Source of the DNA: Solicola gregarius
GTDB taxonomy: Bacteria; Actinomycetota; Actinomycetes; Propionibacteriales; Nocardioidaceae
Assembly: GCF_025790165.1 (NCBI RefSeq)
Contig: NZ_CP094970.1
Span: forward strand, 4,154,001 to 4,218,000
Direction: 5' to 3'
Length of the DNA stretch: 64,000 nucleotides
Below the pieces are notes generated by a model. That model was not told the DNA's origin. It saw only the letters and a program-made list of their open reading frames with translations, and ran no database searches. Every line of letters starts with the position of its first letter. Within the stretch, counting starts at the first letter, position 1. The position numbers were made by a program, and so were the translations under genes. Positions 42,503 through 51,441 of the stretch are shown one piece after another.

Positions 42503-43699
42503 GTGGCGCTGAAGGGGCGGCCGGGGGCCGGGACGAACCAGGAGGCAGTGCGACGGCACAACCTCGGGACGCTGCTCGGCCACGTGCACCACAACGGGGA
42601 GATCTCCCGTGCCGCACTGACGTCGCGAATGCGGCTCAACCGCAGCACCATCGCGGCACTGGTCGCGGAGCTGGAGAGCCTCGGCCTCGTCGAGCAGCGA
42701 ACCCCTTCCGGTGCCCGCAGTGGTGCCGGACGCCCCTCGCTGGACGTACGCCCGGGCAGGATCGAAGCGTTCGTGCTGGCGACGGAGCTCCGTGTCGACG
42801 AGATCACCGTGGCCCGGGTCGGACTTGGCGGCCAGGTCCTGGCCCGGGCCTCGGGTTCCACCCCGGTGTCGCGCGACCCGGAGCAGGTCGCCGACGCGTT
42901 GGCGGTCATCCTGACCAAGCTCGCGGCCGAAGCCCCGGCTCGTTCGCGACTGGTCGGCGTGGGCGTCGGCATTCCCGGCGTGGTGAGTGACGACGGCGGG
43001 CTCGTCCGCTTCGGGCCGAACCTCGGCTGGACGGACGTCCCGTTCGTACGTCAGCTGGCCGACCGGCTCGACGCCGACGTCGAGATCCGGGCCGGTAACG
43101 ACGCCGACCTCGGTGTGATGTCGGAGCACATCCGCGGCGCCGCCATCGGACACGACAACGTCGTGTTCCTCTCCGGCGACGTGGGCGTCGGCGGCGGCGT
43201 GATCGCGGGTGGTCGAGCGATGCCCGGTGTCGGCGGGTACGCCGGCGAGCTCGGCCACATGAGGATGAACCCGCGCGGGCCCGTGTGCCGCTGCGGCAAC
43301 CGGGGCTGCTGGGAGACCGAGATCGGCGCGCACGCGGTCGCATCGGCCGTGCGCTTTCCACACGGCGACCTCGCCGGGCTGGCCGCACGCCTCGCGTCGG
43401 TACGCCGGCCGAACGACCGGCTGCGTACGGTCGGGCGCAGCCTGGGCGCCGGGCTCGCGAACATCGTGAACATCTTCAACCCCGAGGTCGTCATCCTCGG
43501 CGGCGTACTCCGCGACGTGTTCCCGGTCGTACGCGACGACGTGCTGTCGGCCGTTGTCAAGGGTGCGCTCGCGGCGCCCGGTGAGCAGGCGACGATCACC
43601 CTGCCCGATCTCGGTGCCGACTCGGTCCTCCTCGGCGCAGCCGAGCTCGCGTTCGAGCCGCTGCTCGAAGATCCGTCGGCAGTGCTCGAACGACGCTGA
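42503..43699 (+). CDS. xylR: ROK-family transcriptional regulator of xylose transport (XylR-type)
   Basis: A 398-residue protein. An N-terminal winged helix (residues ~18-75, HNLGTLLGHVHHNGEISRAALTSRM) is fused to a ROK sugar-kinase-like domain. It retains the zinc motif CRCGNRGCWE and the ATPase-like GNDADLGVM segment. Such XylR proteins repress xylose genes and release DNA on binding xylose. GTG 42503 starts one base after the xylH stop, so it is co-transcribed with the transporter. It probably binds the paired site at 39122-39181. It converges on a second ROK gene 21 nt away. Confidence 0.88.
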   Translation: MALKGRPGAGTNQEAVRRHNLGTLLGHVHHNGEISRAALTSRMRLNRSTIAALVAELESLGLVEQRTPSGARSGAGRPSLDVRPGRIEAFVLATELRVDEITVARVGLGGQVLARASGSTPVSRDPEQVADALAVILTKLAAEAPARSRLVGVGVGIPGVVSDDGGLVRFGPNLGWTDVPFVRQLADRLDADVEIRAGNDADLGVMSEHIRGAAIGHDNVVFLSGDVGVGGGVIAGGRAMPGVGGYAGELGHMRMNPRGPVCRCGNRGCWETEIGAHAVASAVRFPHGDLAGLAARLASVRRPNDRLRTVGRSLGAGLANIVNIFNPEVVILGGVLRDVFPVVRDDVLSAVVKGALAAPGEQATITLPDLGADSVLLGAAELAFEPLLEDPSAVLERR

Positions 43700-43720
43700 G
43701 GAGCGGCTCGGTGCCCGGCC

Positions 43721-44902
43721 CTACTTCAGCGGAACGCGGCCGGCAAAGACCTCGTCGAGGGACTGCGTGGCCGCGCCGGTTGCCGCGGCGCGCAGTCCGA
43801 GCGTGCTCAGCTGCGCCCGGCAGCCCGGACCGCCGAAGACGTCGGACTCGAGCGCAGCACGTACCCGGGGAAGCAACCAGCGACCGAGCGGTACGAAGTA
43901 GCCGCCGAGGACGATCGTCGACGGGTTCAGGGCATTCGCCAGTACCGCCGCACCCGAGGCGAGCCAGTCGGCGACATCGTCGAGACCCTTGCGTACGCGG
44001 GGATCCGACTCCGCGCGGGCCGCGATCTGCGCCGCCACACTCACCGGGTCGCCGGTGGGGGTACGCGCATCACCGACGGCGCGTACGGTCGCGGACAGGC
44101 CGACGACTGCCTCCCAGCAACCGAGCCGGCCGCACGCGCACCGCCGATTCGGATCACCGATCCGCATGTGTCCGACCTCGCCCGCGTGCCCGAATCCACC
44201 GCGTACGACCTCGCCGCCGCTGATGATGCCGCCGCCGATGCCGACCGTGCCGGTCAGATAGACGACATCGGGAACACCCCACGCGGCGCCGTGGCGCACC
44301 TCCGCGAGCGCGGCGCAGTTGGCGTCGTTGTCCACGCCTACCGCGACGTCGGGGCCCAGCTGTTCGCGCAGCATCGTCGCGAGCTCGACGGTGTCCCAGC
44401 GAAGGTTCGGCGCGTACGTCACCCGCGCCTGGTCTACGTCGACCAGACCGGGTACCGCGGCTGTCACTCCGATCAGGGTGCATCCCTTTGTCGCAAGGCG
44501 TTGCGCCGCACCGACCGCGGCTTCGACGACCGTACGCGGCGACACCGTGGAGGCGGGCCGCTGCTCGGAATGCAACGTTCGCCCGGCCAGATCGAGTGCA
44601 ACCACCGCCACGTAGTCGACGTTGGCCTCGACCCCGAGCGCCGCGTATCCGGAGCCACCCAGCTCGACCGGACGGCTCGGCCGGCCGCGCGTCGGTGCAC
44701 TGTCGGGCTGCTCGACGACCGCGCCGACGGCCGACAGGGCGCCGACGATCGTGCCGACGGTCGCCTTGGCGAGGCCGGTACGCCGCGCGATCTCGGTACG
44801 GCTCAGCGGACCGTCGTCACGTAGCGACCGGAGTACGAGCGCGGTGTTGTGACGCCGAAGCACACCGGCCGCGGCGGGAGAGTCGGCGCCGGCATCGATC
44901 AC
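43721..44902 (-). CDS. Second ROK-family transcriptional regulator
   Basis: A 393-residue ROK repressor: winged helix at residues ~12-65 ([42 protein letters not shown]), then a kinase-like domain with [15 protein letters not shown] and zinc motif [10 protein letters not shown]. It is only distantly similar to the ROK protein it faces. The GTG start overlaps the xylA stop (GTGA), so it is the last gene of the leftward xylB-xylA unit. It probably senses xylose or a related sugar and controls this half of the regulon. Because xylA is frameshifted upstream, normal coupling may be lost. Confidence 0.87.
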   Translation of the reverse strand: MIDAGADSPAAAGVLRRHNTALVLRSLRDDGPLSRTEIARRTGLAKATVGTIVGALSAVGAVVEQPDSAPTRGRPSRPVELGGSGYAALGVEANVDYVAVVALDLAGRTLHSEQRPASTVSPRTVVEAAVGAAQRLATKGCTLIGVTAAVPGLVDVDQARVTYAPNLRWDTVELATMLREQLGPDVAVGVDNDANCAALAEVRHGAAWGVPDVVYLTGTVGIGGGIISGGEVVRGGFGHAGEVGHMRIGDPNRRCACGRLGCWEAVVGLSATVRAVGDARTPTGDPVSVAAQIAARAESDPRVRKGLDDVADWLASGAAVLANALNPSTIVLGGYFVPLGRWLLPRVRAALESDVFGGPGCRAQLSTLGLRAAATGAATQSLDEVFAGRVPLK

Positions 44903-46057
44903 CGCACGCCGTACAGATATTCGAGCGCGAGCTGGTCGAGCCGCTCGAACGCCATGCCACGTTGGGCGTGCGCGTCGGGGTCGAACGAGTCGTTCTCGAG
45001 GTCGGCCCAGCCCTCGCGGTCCGCGAGCGTCGGCACCGACAGCTCCGGCACCCGGGCGTCGGCGAGTGCCTGCTGCACCTCGGGATCGGCCCGGAACGCG
45101 CGCACCTTGTCGCGCAGGATGAGGTAGTTCGTCATGCACGCCGCGGCCGACACCCAGACGCCGGCATCGTCTTCGGTGCGCGGCGTCTTGTAGTCGAAGT
45201 GGAGCGCACCGTCGAACCCGGCGGCCTCGAGGGTGTCGACCACCCAGAACGCGCCGCGTACGTTGCCCGCGCCGAACCGAAGATCCTGGTCGTAGCGCGG
45301 GCCGTGCTGGCCGTTCAGGTCGATGTGGAAGAGCTTGCCGTGCCACAGCGCCTGCGCGTACCCGTGTGCGGCGTTGAGGCCGGCCATCTCCTCGTGCCCG
45401 ATCTCGGGGTTGACGCCGAAGAGCTCGGATCGGTCGAGGCTGCCGATGAACGCGAGTGCGTGCCCGATGGTCGGCAGCAGGATGTCGCCACGGGGTTCGT
45501 TGGGCTTGGGCTCGATGGCGAACCGCAGGTCGTACCCACGGTCGTGCACGAACTCTCCGAGGACGTTGAACGCCTCGCGGTAACGCTTCGAGCGCGGCGC
45601 GTACGTCCTTCGCGGCGCCGGACTCGGCGCCCTCGCGGCCGCCCCAGCACACGTACACCTCCGCGCCCAGCTCGGCGGCCAGGTCGACGTTGCGCATCAC
45701 CTTGCGGATCGCGAACCTACGTACGTCACGATCGTTGGAGGTGAAGCCGCCGTCCTTGAACACCGGATGGGTGAACAGGTTGGTGGTCGCGGTCGTGACC
45801 GCGAGGCCCGTGTCGGCGAGACCCTTCTTCCAGGTGGCGATCACCCGCTCGCGCTCCGCCTCGTCGACGCCGAACGGGATCACGTCGTTGTCGTGGAAGT
45901 TGACGCCGTACGCGCCGATCTCCGCGAGCTTGTGGAGTCCTCGTACGGGGTCGAGGTCGGCCCGGGTCGGCTCACCGAACGGATCGCGTCCGCCGTACGC
46001 GACGGTCCAGAGACCGAAGGAGAACTTGTCGTCGGGTGTGGGAGTGGGGATCGGCAT
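44899..46057 (-). pseudogene. xylA: Xylose isomerase, interrupted by a one-base frameshift
   Basis: The N-terminal ~158 residues ([17 protein letters not shown]..., with catalytic FHDND at H55/D58) are in one frame. The remaining ~227 residues are in another frame, joined near 45582. At GCGTTACCGC (reverse strand), removing one T restores [19 protein letters not shown]. All downstream catalytic and metal residues are intact: [37 protein letters not shown]. The repaired length, ~385 residues, is normal. It converts xylose to xylulose and follows xylB. An intact reading frame broken once suggests a very recent mutation or a sequencing error. Confidence 0.88.
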
Positions 46058-46103
46058 CGGGGAGACCTCGCTTCATTCGGGGACGGCTTCGGGCGCGGAG
46101 CCC

Positions 46104-47495
46104 TCAGGACCAGCTGGCGGTTCGGTCACGCAGCCGCGCGTACGCGGCGCGAATGTCGGGTTGTGGCTCGGCGTCGTGTGGCTCGCCCATGTCGACGCCC
46201 CAGTCGGGCGGCCGGCTCGCGCCGGACAGCGCCCACGCCGCCTGCCGGGCGGCGCCGAGCGCGACGTACTCGCCGTCGGCGGGTACGACGACCGGCACGC
46301 CGAGAATGGCGGGTGCGAGGGCGCGAACGGCCGCGCTGCGCGCTCCGCCTCCGACGAGCAACGCCCGTCGCGGCTCTACGCCCGTCGCGGCGACGAGGGC
46401 GTCGATCGCGTCGGCGAGGATGCACAGGAGTCCTTCGACGGACGCCCGCGCGATGTCGGCCGGGGTCGTCTCGCTGGTGAGGCCGTGCATCGTGCCGACC
46501 GCGTCCGGGCGGTTGGGCGTACGCTCACCGTCGAGGTAGGGCAGGAACGTCACACCGTGTGCGCCCGCTGGGGCGGACAGCGCCAGCTCCGATAGCGCCG
46601 CATGGTCGACGCCGAGCGTGCGTGCGGCGAGGTCGAGGATGCGGGCGGCGTTCAGGGTGCAGGCCAGCGGCAGGAACCGGCCCGTCGCGTCGGCGAACCC
46701 GCTCACCATGCCGCTGCCGTCGGCGACCGGCTTGTCGACCACGGCCGACGCGACGCCCGACGTGCCGATCGAGACGGTGACGTCGCCGGGGCGCGAGTCG
46801 AGGGCGAGTGCCGCGGCCATGTTGTCGCCGGTGCCCGGTGCGATGACCGCGCCGGCCCGCCGGCCGACGACCTCTGCCGGCCGCGCGATGCGGGGCCGGG
46901 TGAAGTCGTGACCGAGCGCGCCGACCGCGAGCTCGGGTAGCCAGGCGTCATCGTGTGGGGAGTAGTAGCCGGTGCCGGAGGCGTCACCACGATCGGTCGT
47001 CGCCTCGCCGGGGTGACCGGCGAGGTACCAGGTCAGGTAGTCGTGGGGGAGGAGCACCCGGTCGACGCGGTCGGCGTTGTCGGGCTCGTGGTCGCGGAGC
47101 CAACGCAGCTTGGTGATCGTGTACGACGCGACGAAGACCGAGCCGGTGGCGTCGGCGCAGGCCTGTGCTCCGCCCAGCTCGTCGACGAGGGCTTCTGCGG
47201 CGGCCGCCGACCGGGTGTCGTTCCACAGCAGCGCGTCGCGTACGGGCAGCCCGTCGGCATCGAGGGTGACCATCCCGTGCTGTTGTCCGCCGACGGCAAC
47301 GGCCTGTGCCTGGTCGAGCAACGGGCCGGCGGCCTCGTCGAGGGCCTCGATCCAGGTGCGCGGGTCGACCTCGGTGCCGTCGGGATGGGCCGCGGTGCGC
47401 GTCGCGACGACCGTGCCGTCGTCGGCGCGGACCAGGACTGCCTTCGTCGACTGGGTGGACGAGTCGATGCCGACAACGAACTCTTCGTCGGGCAC
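46104..47495 (-). CDS. xylB: Xylulokinase
   Basis: A 463-residue FGGY kinase phosphorylating xylulose with ATP. The opening VGIDSSTQSTKAVLV, the VGGQQHGMVTLDADG loop, PHDYLTWYLAGH, VSIGTSGVAS and the C-terminal LLVGGGARSAAVRALAPAILGVPV are family signatures. GTG 47495 follows GAAGGAGG. It is the first gene of the leftward xylB-xylA-ROK unit; xylA begins 46 nt after it. Product xylulose-5-phosphate enters the pentose phosphate pathway. Confidence 0.95.
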   Translation of the reverse strand: MPDEEFVVGIDSSTQSTKAVLVRADDGTVVATRTAAHPDGTEVDPRTWIEALDEAAGPLLDQAQAVAVGGQQHGMVTLDADGLPVRDALLWNDTRSAAAAEALVDELGGAQACADATGSVFVASYTITKLRWLRDHEPDNADRVDRVLLPHDYLTWYLAGHPGEATTDRGDASGTGYYSPHDDAWLPELAVGALGHDFTRPRIARPAEVVGRRAGAVIAPGTGDNMAAALALDSRPGDVTVSIGTSGVASAVVDKPVADGSGMVSGFADATGRFLPLACTLNAARILDLAARTLGVDHAALSELALSAPAGAHGVTFLPYLDGERTPNRPDAVGTMHGLTSETTPADIARASVEGLLCILADAIDALVAATGVEPRRALLVGGGARSAAVRALAPAILGVPVVVPADGEYVALGAARQAAWALSGASRPPDWGVDMGEPHDAEPQPDIRAAYARLRDRTASWS

Positions 47496-47523
47496 GCGGA
47501 CCTCCTTCGAGCGCGGGCCTCCA

Positions 47524-47537
47524 GTTTCGTACGAGAC
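47524..47537. promoter_or_regulatory. Candidate operator upstream of xylB
   Basis: GTTTCGTACGAGAC is a 14-bp palindrome with one mismatch, 29 nt upstream of the xylB start, and shares GTTTCG with the xylF operator. On the reverse strand TTGACT (47549-47544) could be a -35 box. Weak evidence. Confidence 0.35.
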
Positions 47538-47559
47538 CTGAACTAAGTCAATGAGGGGT

Positions 47560-47644
47560 GGCCATATCGGCCGCCGAGGTACGGATTCGTGCCAATAGCG
47601 AGACGCCTATTGGCACGAATCCGTACCTCGGCGCGAAGATGGCC
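47560..47644. repeat. Long inverted repeat with 27-bp perfect stem
   Basis: Positions 47572-47598 and 47607-47633 pair perfectly over 27 bp (the left arm begins CGCCGAGGTACGGATTCGTG), with an 8-nt loop; flanking bases GGCCAT/ATGGCC extend it. It lies between the divergent xylB and flavin-reductase-like genes and ends 2 nt before the latter's start, so a terminator role is not expected. Confidence 0.92.
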
Positions 47645-47646
47645 GG

Positions 47647-48168
47647 GTGACGATCCATTCGGACCACCCGTTCCTGCCGCCCGAGGGCGACCGCGACCCG
47701 GTACGCCGGCTGCGCGGACGTACGCCCGCACCCGTCACGGTCTTCGCGACAGAGCACGACGGCTCCCGAGCGGGGCTGACGGTCTCGTCGATGATGATCG
47801 CGGACGGCGACCCGGCACACGTGCTCGCCCTCGTCGACGAGGACTCCGACCTGTGGGACGCGCTCGAGCAGACCCGGGTCGCCGCGGTGTCGCTGCTGTC
47901 CTGGCGTCATCGCGGGCTCGCCGATGCATTTGCGGGCGTCGGGCCCGCGCCCGGCGGGCCGTTCCGCCTCGGCTCGTGGGAGGACACCACGTGGGGTCCC
48001 GTCGTCGCCGACACGGCCGGATGGGCGGGCGTACGCCTGGCCGACGCCGAGCCGCGTCATGCCGGGTGGGCGCTGCTCGTCGATGCCGTGATCGAGCACG
48101 TGGAGATTCGCGATGTCGATGACGACGAGTCGATGTCCCATCTGCGTGGGCGATACCGGCGATTCTGA
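47647..48168 (+). CDS. Flavin reductase-like (FMN-binding split-barrel) protein
   Basis: A 173-residue protein resembling HpaC/flavin-reductase-type split barrels: PVTVFATEHDGSRAGLTVSSMMIADGDPAHVLALVD in the N-terminal half. Such proteins bind FMN and supply reduced flavin or act as small oxidoreductases. The C-terminal part (residues ~100-165) is less conserved. The GTG start is 2 nt after the long inverted repeat, leaving only GGCCGG as possible ribosome site; translation may depend on whether the hairpin forms. Confidence 0.68.
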   Translation: MTIHSDHPFLPPEGDRDPVRRLRGRTPAPVTVFATEHDGSRAGLTVSSMMIADGDPAHVLALVDEDSDLWDALEQTRVAAVSLLSWRHRGLADAFAGVGPAPGGPFRLGSWEDTTWGPVVADTAGWAGVRLADAEPRHAGWALLVDAVIEHVEIRDVDDDESMSHLRGRYRRF

Positions 48169-48213
48169 GCGCGAGACATAGGTTTGTCACCAGACGTGGA
48201 ATCGGAGGCCGCG

Positions 48214-49248
48214 ATGGAGCAGCAGGGCGAGCAGGACGCGTACGTGAAGAAGGGCGCCGAGTACAAGCGCGACATGAACTACATCGACACGCGCATCACC
48301 AAGGACGGGCGTGACGGGTACGCGGTCGAGCCCGGCCGCTACCGCCTGGTCGCGGCGCGTGCGTGCCCGTGGGCGAACCGCGCGGTGATCGTACGTCGGC
48401 TCCTCGGTCTGGAGGACGCGATCTCGATGGGCCTGTGCGGGCCGACGCACGACAAGCGCAGCTGGACGTTCGACCTCGACCCCGGCGGCGTCGACCCGGT
48501 GCTCGGCATCGAACGGCTGCAGCAGGCGTACTTCAAGCGCTTCCCCGACTACCCACGGGGCATCACGGTGCCCGCGATCGTCGACGTGCCGTCCGGCGAG
48601 GTCGTGACCAACGAGTTCCAGCAGATGACGCTCGACTTCTCGACCGAGTGGACCGACTACCACCGCGAGGGCGCGCCGGAGCTGTACCCGGAGCGGCTGC
48701 GCGCCGAGATCGACGAGATGGCGCACCGCAATCTGACCGAGGTCAACAACGGCGTCTACCGATGCGGCTTCGCCGGCTCGCAGGAGGCGTACGACGAGGC
48801 GTTCGGGCGGCTGTTCACCCGGCTCGACTGGCTGTCGGACCACCTGGCGGATCGCCGGTACCTGGTCGGCGACACGATCACCGAGGCAGACGTACGGCTG
48901 TTCACGACCCTCGCGCGGTTCGACGCCGTCTACCACGGGCACTTCAAGTGCAACCGGCAGAAGCTGACCGAGCTACCGGTGCTGTGGGCGTACGCGCGCG
49001 ACCTGTTCCAGACGCCCGGATTCGGCGACACGACCGACTTCGTGCAGATCAAGCAGCACTACTACATCGTGCACGCGGACGTGAACCCGACGCAGATCGT
49101 GCCCGTGGGGCCGGACCTGTCCGGCTGGCTGACGCCGTCGGGGCGGGAGGCTCTCGGCGGCCGGCCGTTCGGCGACGGTACGCCGCCCGGGCCGCCGCCC
49201 GCGGCGGAGGCCGTGCCGCCGGACCACACGCCCGCCGCTTGGACCTGA
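48214..49248 (+). CDS. Glutathionyl/mycothiolyl-hydroquinone reductase-like (GST omega/ECM4 family)
   Basis: A 344-residue protein with the thioredoxin-fold active site RACPWANRAVIVRRLLGLE (C51), the long GST N-domain typical of YqjG/ECM4 (VPAIVDVPSGEVVTNEFQQM), and helical C-domain motifs YLVGDTITEADVRLFTTLARFDAVYHGHFKCN. These enzymes reductively remove thiol adducts from hydroquinones; in actinobacteria the thiol is presumably mycothiol. ATG 48214 follows GGAGG with 5-nt spacing. A proline-rich tail ends the protein. Confidence 0.88.
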   Translation: MEQQGEQDAYVKKGAEYKRDMNYIDTRITKDGRDGYAVEPGRYRLVAARACPWANRAVIVRRLLGLEDAISMGLCGPTHDKRSWTFDLDPGGVDPVLGIERLQQAYFKRFPDYPRGITVPAIVDVPSGEVVTNEFQQMTLDFSTEWTDYHREGAPELYPERLRAEIDEMAHRNLTEVNNGVYRCGFAGSQEAYDEAFGRLFTRLDWLSDHLADRRYLVGDTITEADVRLFTTLARFDAVYHGHFKCNRQKLTELPVLWAYARDLFQTPGFGDTTDFVQIKQHYYIVHADVNPTQIVPVGPDLSGWLTPSGREALGGRPFGDGTPPGPPPAAEAVPPDHTPAAWT

Positions 49249-49261
49249 GCAGACGGTCGGC

Positions 49262-49678
49262 TCAGCGACCGTCGAGCGCCGCGGCGATGCGCGCCGCGTA
49301 CTCGTCGGCCTCGCCGTCGGCGTACTTCGTGCGCGGCCAGAAGAAGCCGCGCAGCCCGTCGCCCTTCGTACGCGGGACGACATGGACGTGCAGGTGCGCG
49401 ACGCTCTGGCTCACCACGTTGTTGACCGCGACGAACGTGCCTTGGGCGCCGAGACCGCTGGTGATCGCGTCCGCGACGCGCTGCACCTCGGTGAAGAGCG
49501 GCTCCAGCAACCCGGACGGCAGCTCGGGCAGGGTGACGACGTGCTCCCGGGGGAGTACGAGCGTGTGGCCCTTGAATACCGGCCGGTGGTCGAGGAATGC
49601 GACCGTGTCTCTCCCGTGGTGCACGATAGGTGCCGTGACCTCACCGGAGATGACGTTGCAGAACACGCAGTCGGCCAT
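49262..49678 (-). CDS. HIT-family nucleotide hydrolase/transferase
   Basis: A 138-residue protein with zinc-type cysteines CVFC at the N-terminus and the catalytic histidine triad HLHVHVVP near residue 98. The segment VFKGHTLVLPREHV is typical. HIT proteins hydrolyse nucleoside phosphoramidates or dinucleoside polyphosphates. It converges with the hydroquinone reductase gene, 13 nt apart, and is divergent from the AlkZ-like gene. Confidence 0.93.
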   Translation of the reverse strand: MADCVFCNVISGEVTAPIVHHGRDTVAFLDHRPVFKGHTLVLPREHVVTLPELPSGLLEPLFTEVQRVADAITSGLGAQGTFVAVNNVVSQSVAHLHVHVVPRTKGDGLRGFFWPRTKYADGEADEYAARIAAALDGR

Positions 49679-49714
49679 GCGCCCATCCCACCACGACCCT
49701 GCGCGGAGCGGTCG

Positions 49715-50851
49715 GTGACGCGGCGGTGGACGCAGGAGCGGCTCGCGCGTACGTCGCTGCGTAGGCAGTTTCCGCGAATCCGTGGTCGGGGCCCGGCCGC
49801 GGTCGTCGAGGCGTACCGGCGCCTCGGCCCGATCCAGACGCAGGTTCCGCGCGCCGCGCACCTCGCGCTCGCGTCGCGGCTGCCGGGCGTCACGTACGAC
49901 GCGATCACTGCCGCGTTCGAGTCGTACGACGTCGTCAAGGCGTCGAACCTTCGCGGCACCGTGCACACGTCGACCGCCGAGCAGCACGGCTGGCTCGCGT
50001 CGGTGTGCGACCGGCCGCGAGACCTGGCGATCGCCAACCACCTCAAGATCGCGGGCATCACGCCCCGCGACGTCACCGATGAGATCGAGCGGTACGCGCA
50101 CGGCGAGTGGCGTGAGCGCAAGGACCTGGTCGCGCACATGTGGGACTGGCTCGACGAGCGCGGTGCGGGCCGGAGCAACGGGGCGGCGAGCAACACGATG
50201 TCCGACAGCCTGCTCTGGGGCCACGCCCGGCTCGTACGCCGTCCGCGCGACACCGCATGGGAGCGTCGTACGGACGTCTATCACCAGGCGGCGTCAACGG
50301 TGCTCGGTGCGGAGCCGGTACGCGCCGAGGAGGCGATCGAGCGGCTCGTGCGCCTGCACCTGTCGGCGTACGGCCCGGCGACCCGACGCGACATCGCTTG
50401 GTGGATGGGCAGCACCCTCACGCCGGTCGACGACGCCGTGACCCGCCTCGGAGACGATCTGGTCGCGTACCCATCCGATGACCGCGACCCGTACCTCGAT
50501 CTGGCAGCGCCCCGCAAGGGCGACGGCTCCGACCCCGGCACGCGGTTGTTGCCGGAGTTCGACGGCCTCGTCCTCGGGTACGCACCGCCGAACCGTGGCC
50601 GGTTCGCGCATCCGGACCACCTGGACCGGATATTCGCTCGCGAGAACGGTCTGATGTCGCCGGCCGTCCTTCGGGATGGCCGGATCGTCGCGACCTGGAA
50701 GCTCACGGCATCGGGCAAGCGCAATGACATCGTGGTGGCGATGCTGCCCGCGTTCTCACCGGTTCTCGAAGACGAGCTCGCGGGACCGGTCGCCGACGTC
50801 GCGGCCGCGCTGGCCATCGAGGTCAGTGACGTACGCATCACACGGGTTTGA
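49715..50851 (+). CDS. AlkZ/YcaQ-like winged-helix DNA glycosylase family protein (HTH_42)
   Basis: A 378-residue protein of the winged-helix DNA-binding family. It contains LGPIQTQVPRAAHLALASRL near residue 38; the QxQ pattern matches the catalytic motif of AlkZ-type glycosylases that unhook crosslinks or alkylated bases. Other family features are VVKASNLRGTVHTSTAEQHGWLA and LLPEFDGLVLGY. GTG 49715 follows GGAG. Many actinobacterial members are uncharacterised, so DNA repair is likely but not certain. Confidence 0.78.
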   Translation: MTRRWTQERLARTSLRRQFPRIRGRGPAAVVEAYRRLGPIQTQVPRAAHLALASRLPGVTYDAITAAFESYDVVKASNLRGTVHTSTAEQHGWLASVCDRPRDLAIANHLKIAGITPRDVTDEIERYAHGEWRERKDLVAHMWDWLDERGAGRSNGAASNTMSDSLLWGHARLVRRPRDTAWERRTDVYHQAASTVLGAEPVRAEEAIERLVRLHLSAYGPATRRDIAWWMGSTLTPVDDAVTRLGDDLVAYPSDDRDPYLDLAAPRKGDGSDPGTRLLPEFDGLVLGYAPPNRGRFAHPDHLDRIFARENGLMSPAVLRDGRIVATWKLTASGKRNDIVVAMLPAFSPVLEDELAGPVADVAAALAIEVSDVRITRV

Positions 50852-50869
50852 TCGGGGGCCAGGGGTTGG

Positions 50870-50887
50870 TATCTTAGTGCTAAGATA
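50870..50887. promoter_or_regulatory. Perfect 18-bp palindromic operator
   Basis: TATCTTAGTGCTAAGATA is a perfect palindrome 20 nt upstream of the NTF2-like gene start. Its AT-rich arms fit a MarR- or PadR-type regulator. No such regulator gene is in the window. Confidence 0.7.
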
Positions 50888-50907
50888 ACTCATCCGGAGG
50901 GCAGCCC

Positions 50908-51333
50908 ATGGACATCCACCCGGCAACCGCGGTGCGCGAACGCGCCATCGACGTGGACGTCATCCTCGGCCTGGTCGCGGATTTCGAGCACGCCCAGCAG
51001 AACGAGCGGGTCGACGACTTCGTCGCGTTGTTCGGCGAGAACCCGGTCTGGACGACCGGTCATGGCAAGCGCCTCGACGGACTCGAGGAGATCGCGTCGT
51101 TCACCGCGAAGGTGCTCCCCGGCGCGATGAGGGAGGCGACGCAACGCTACGACGTCGCGCGGATCGCGTTCATCGGGCCCGATGTCGCGATCGTCAACGT
51201 CGAGCAGACGCCGATCACCCATGATGGCCGGGTGATCGAGGGTGCACCGACCGGACGGCCCTTCTGGGTTCTCGCCCAGGACACCGAGTGGCGCATCGTC
51301 GGGGCGCAGAACACCCAGGTCGTCGAGGCCTGA
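50908..51333 (+). CDS. NTF2-like / SgcJ-type small protein
   Basis: A 141-residue protein with an NTF2/SnoaL-like pattern: ILGLVADFEHAQQNERVDDFVALFGENPVWTTGHGKRLDGLEEI, ending IVNVEQTPITHDGRVIEG and FWVLAQDTEWRIVGAQNTQV. This cone-shaped fold often binds small hydrophobic ligands. CCGGAGG lies upstream. The palindrome at 50870-50887 covers the promoter region, suggesting inducible expression. No catalytic residues are evident. Confidence 0.75.
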   Translation: MDIHPATAVRERAIDVDVILGLVADFEHAQQNERVDDFVALFGENPVWTTGHGKRLDGLEEIASFTAKVLPGAMREATQRYDVARIAFIGPDVAIVNVEQTPITHDGRVIEGAPTGRPFWVLAQDTEWRIVGAQNTQVVEA

Positions 51334-51441
51334 CCTCCCCGCGGGCGCGCATCCGAACGGCCGGTCCGGTTAGACTCGAACGCTCAGGACGCAGTTCGCT
51401 GCGCCGTGCCCGACGCACCGAACCGAACGGAGGCGCGCCCG

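Noticed and set aside
43721-46057. A single 778-codon leftward open frame that would fuse xylose isomerase to a ROK regulator
   Set aside because: The middle part is out-of-frame xylose isomerase sequence (arginine-rich, no homology), created by the frameshift at 45582. The two ends are separate proteins.
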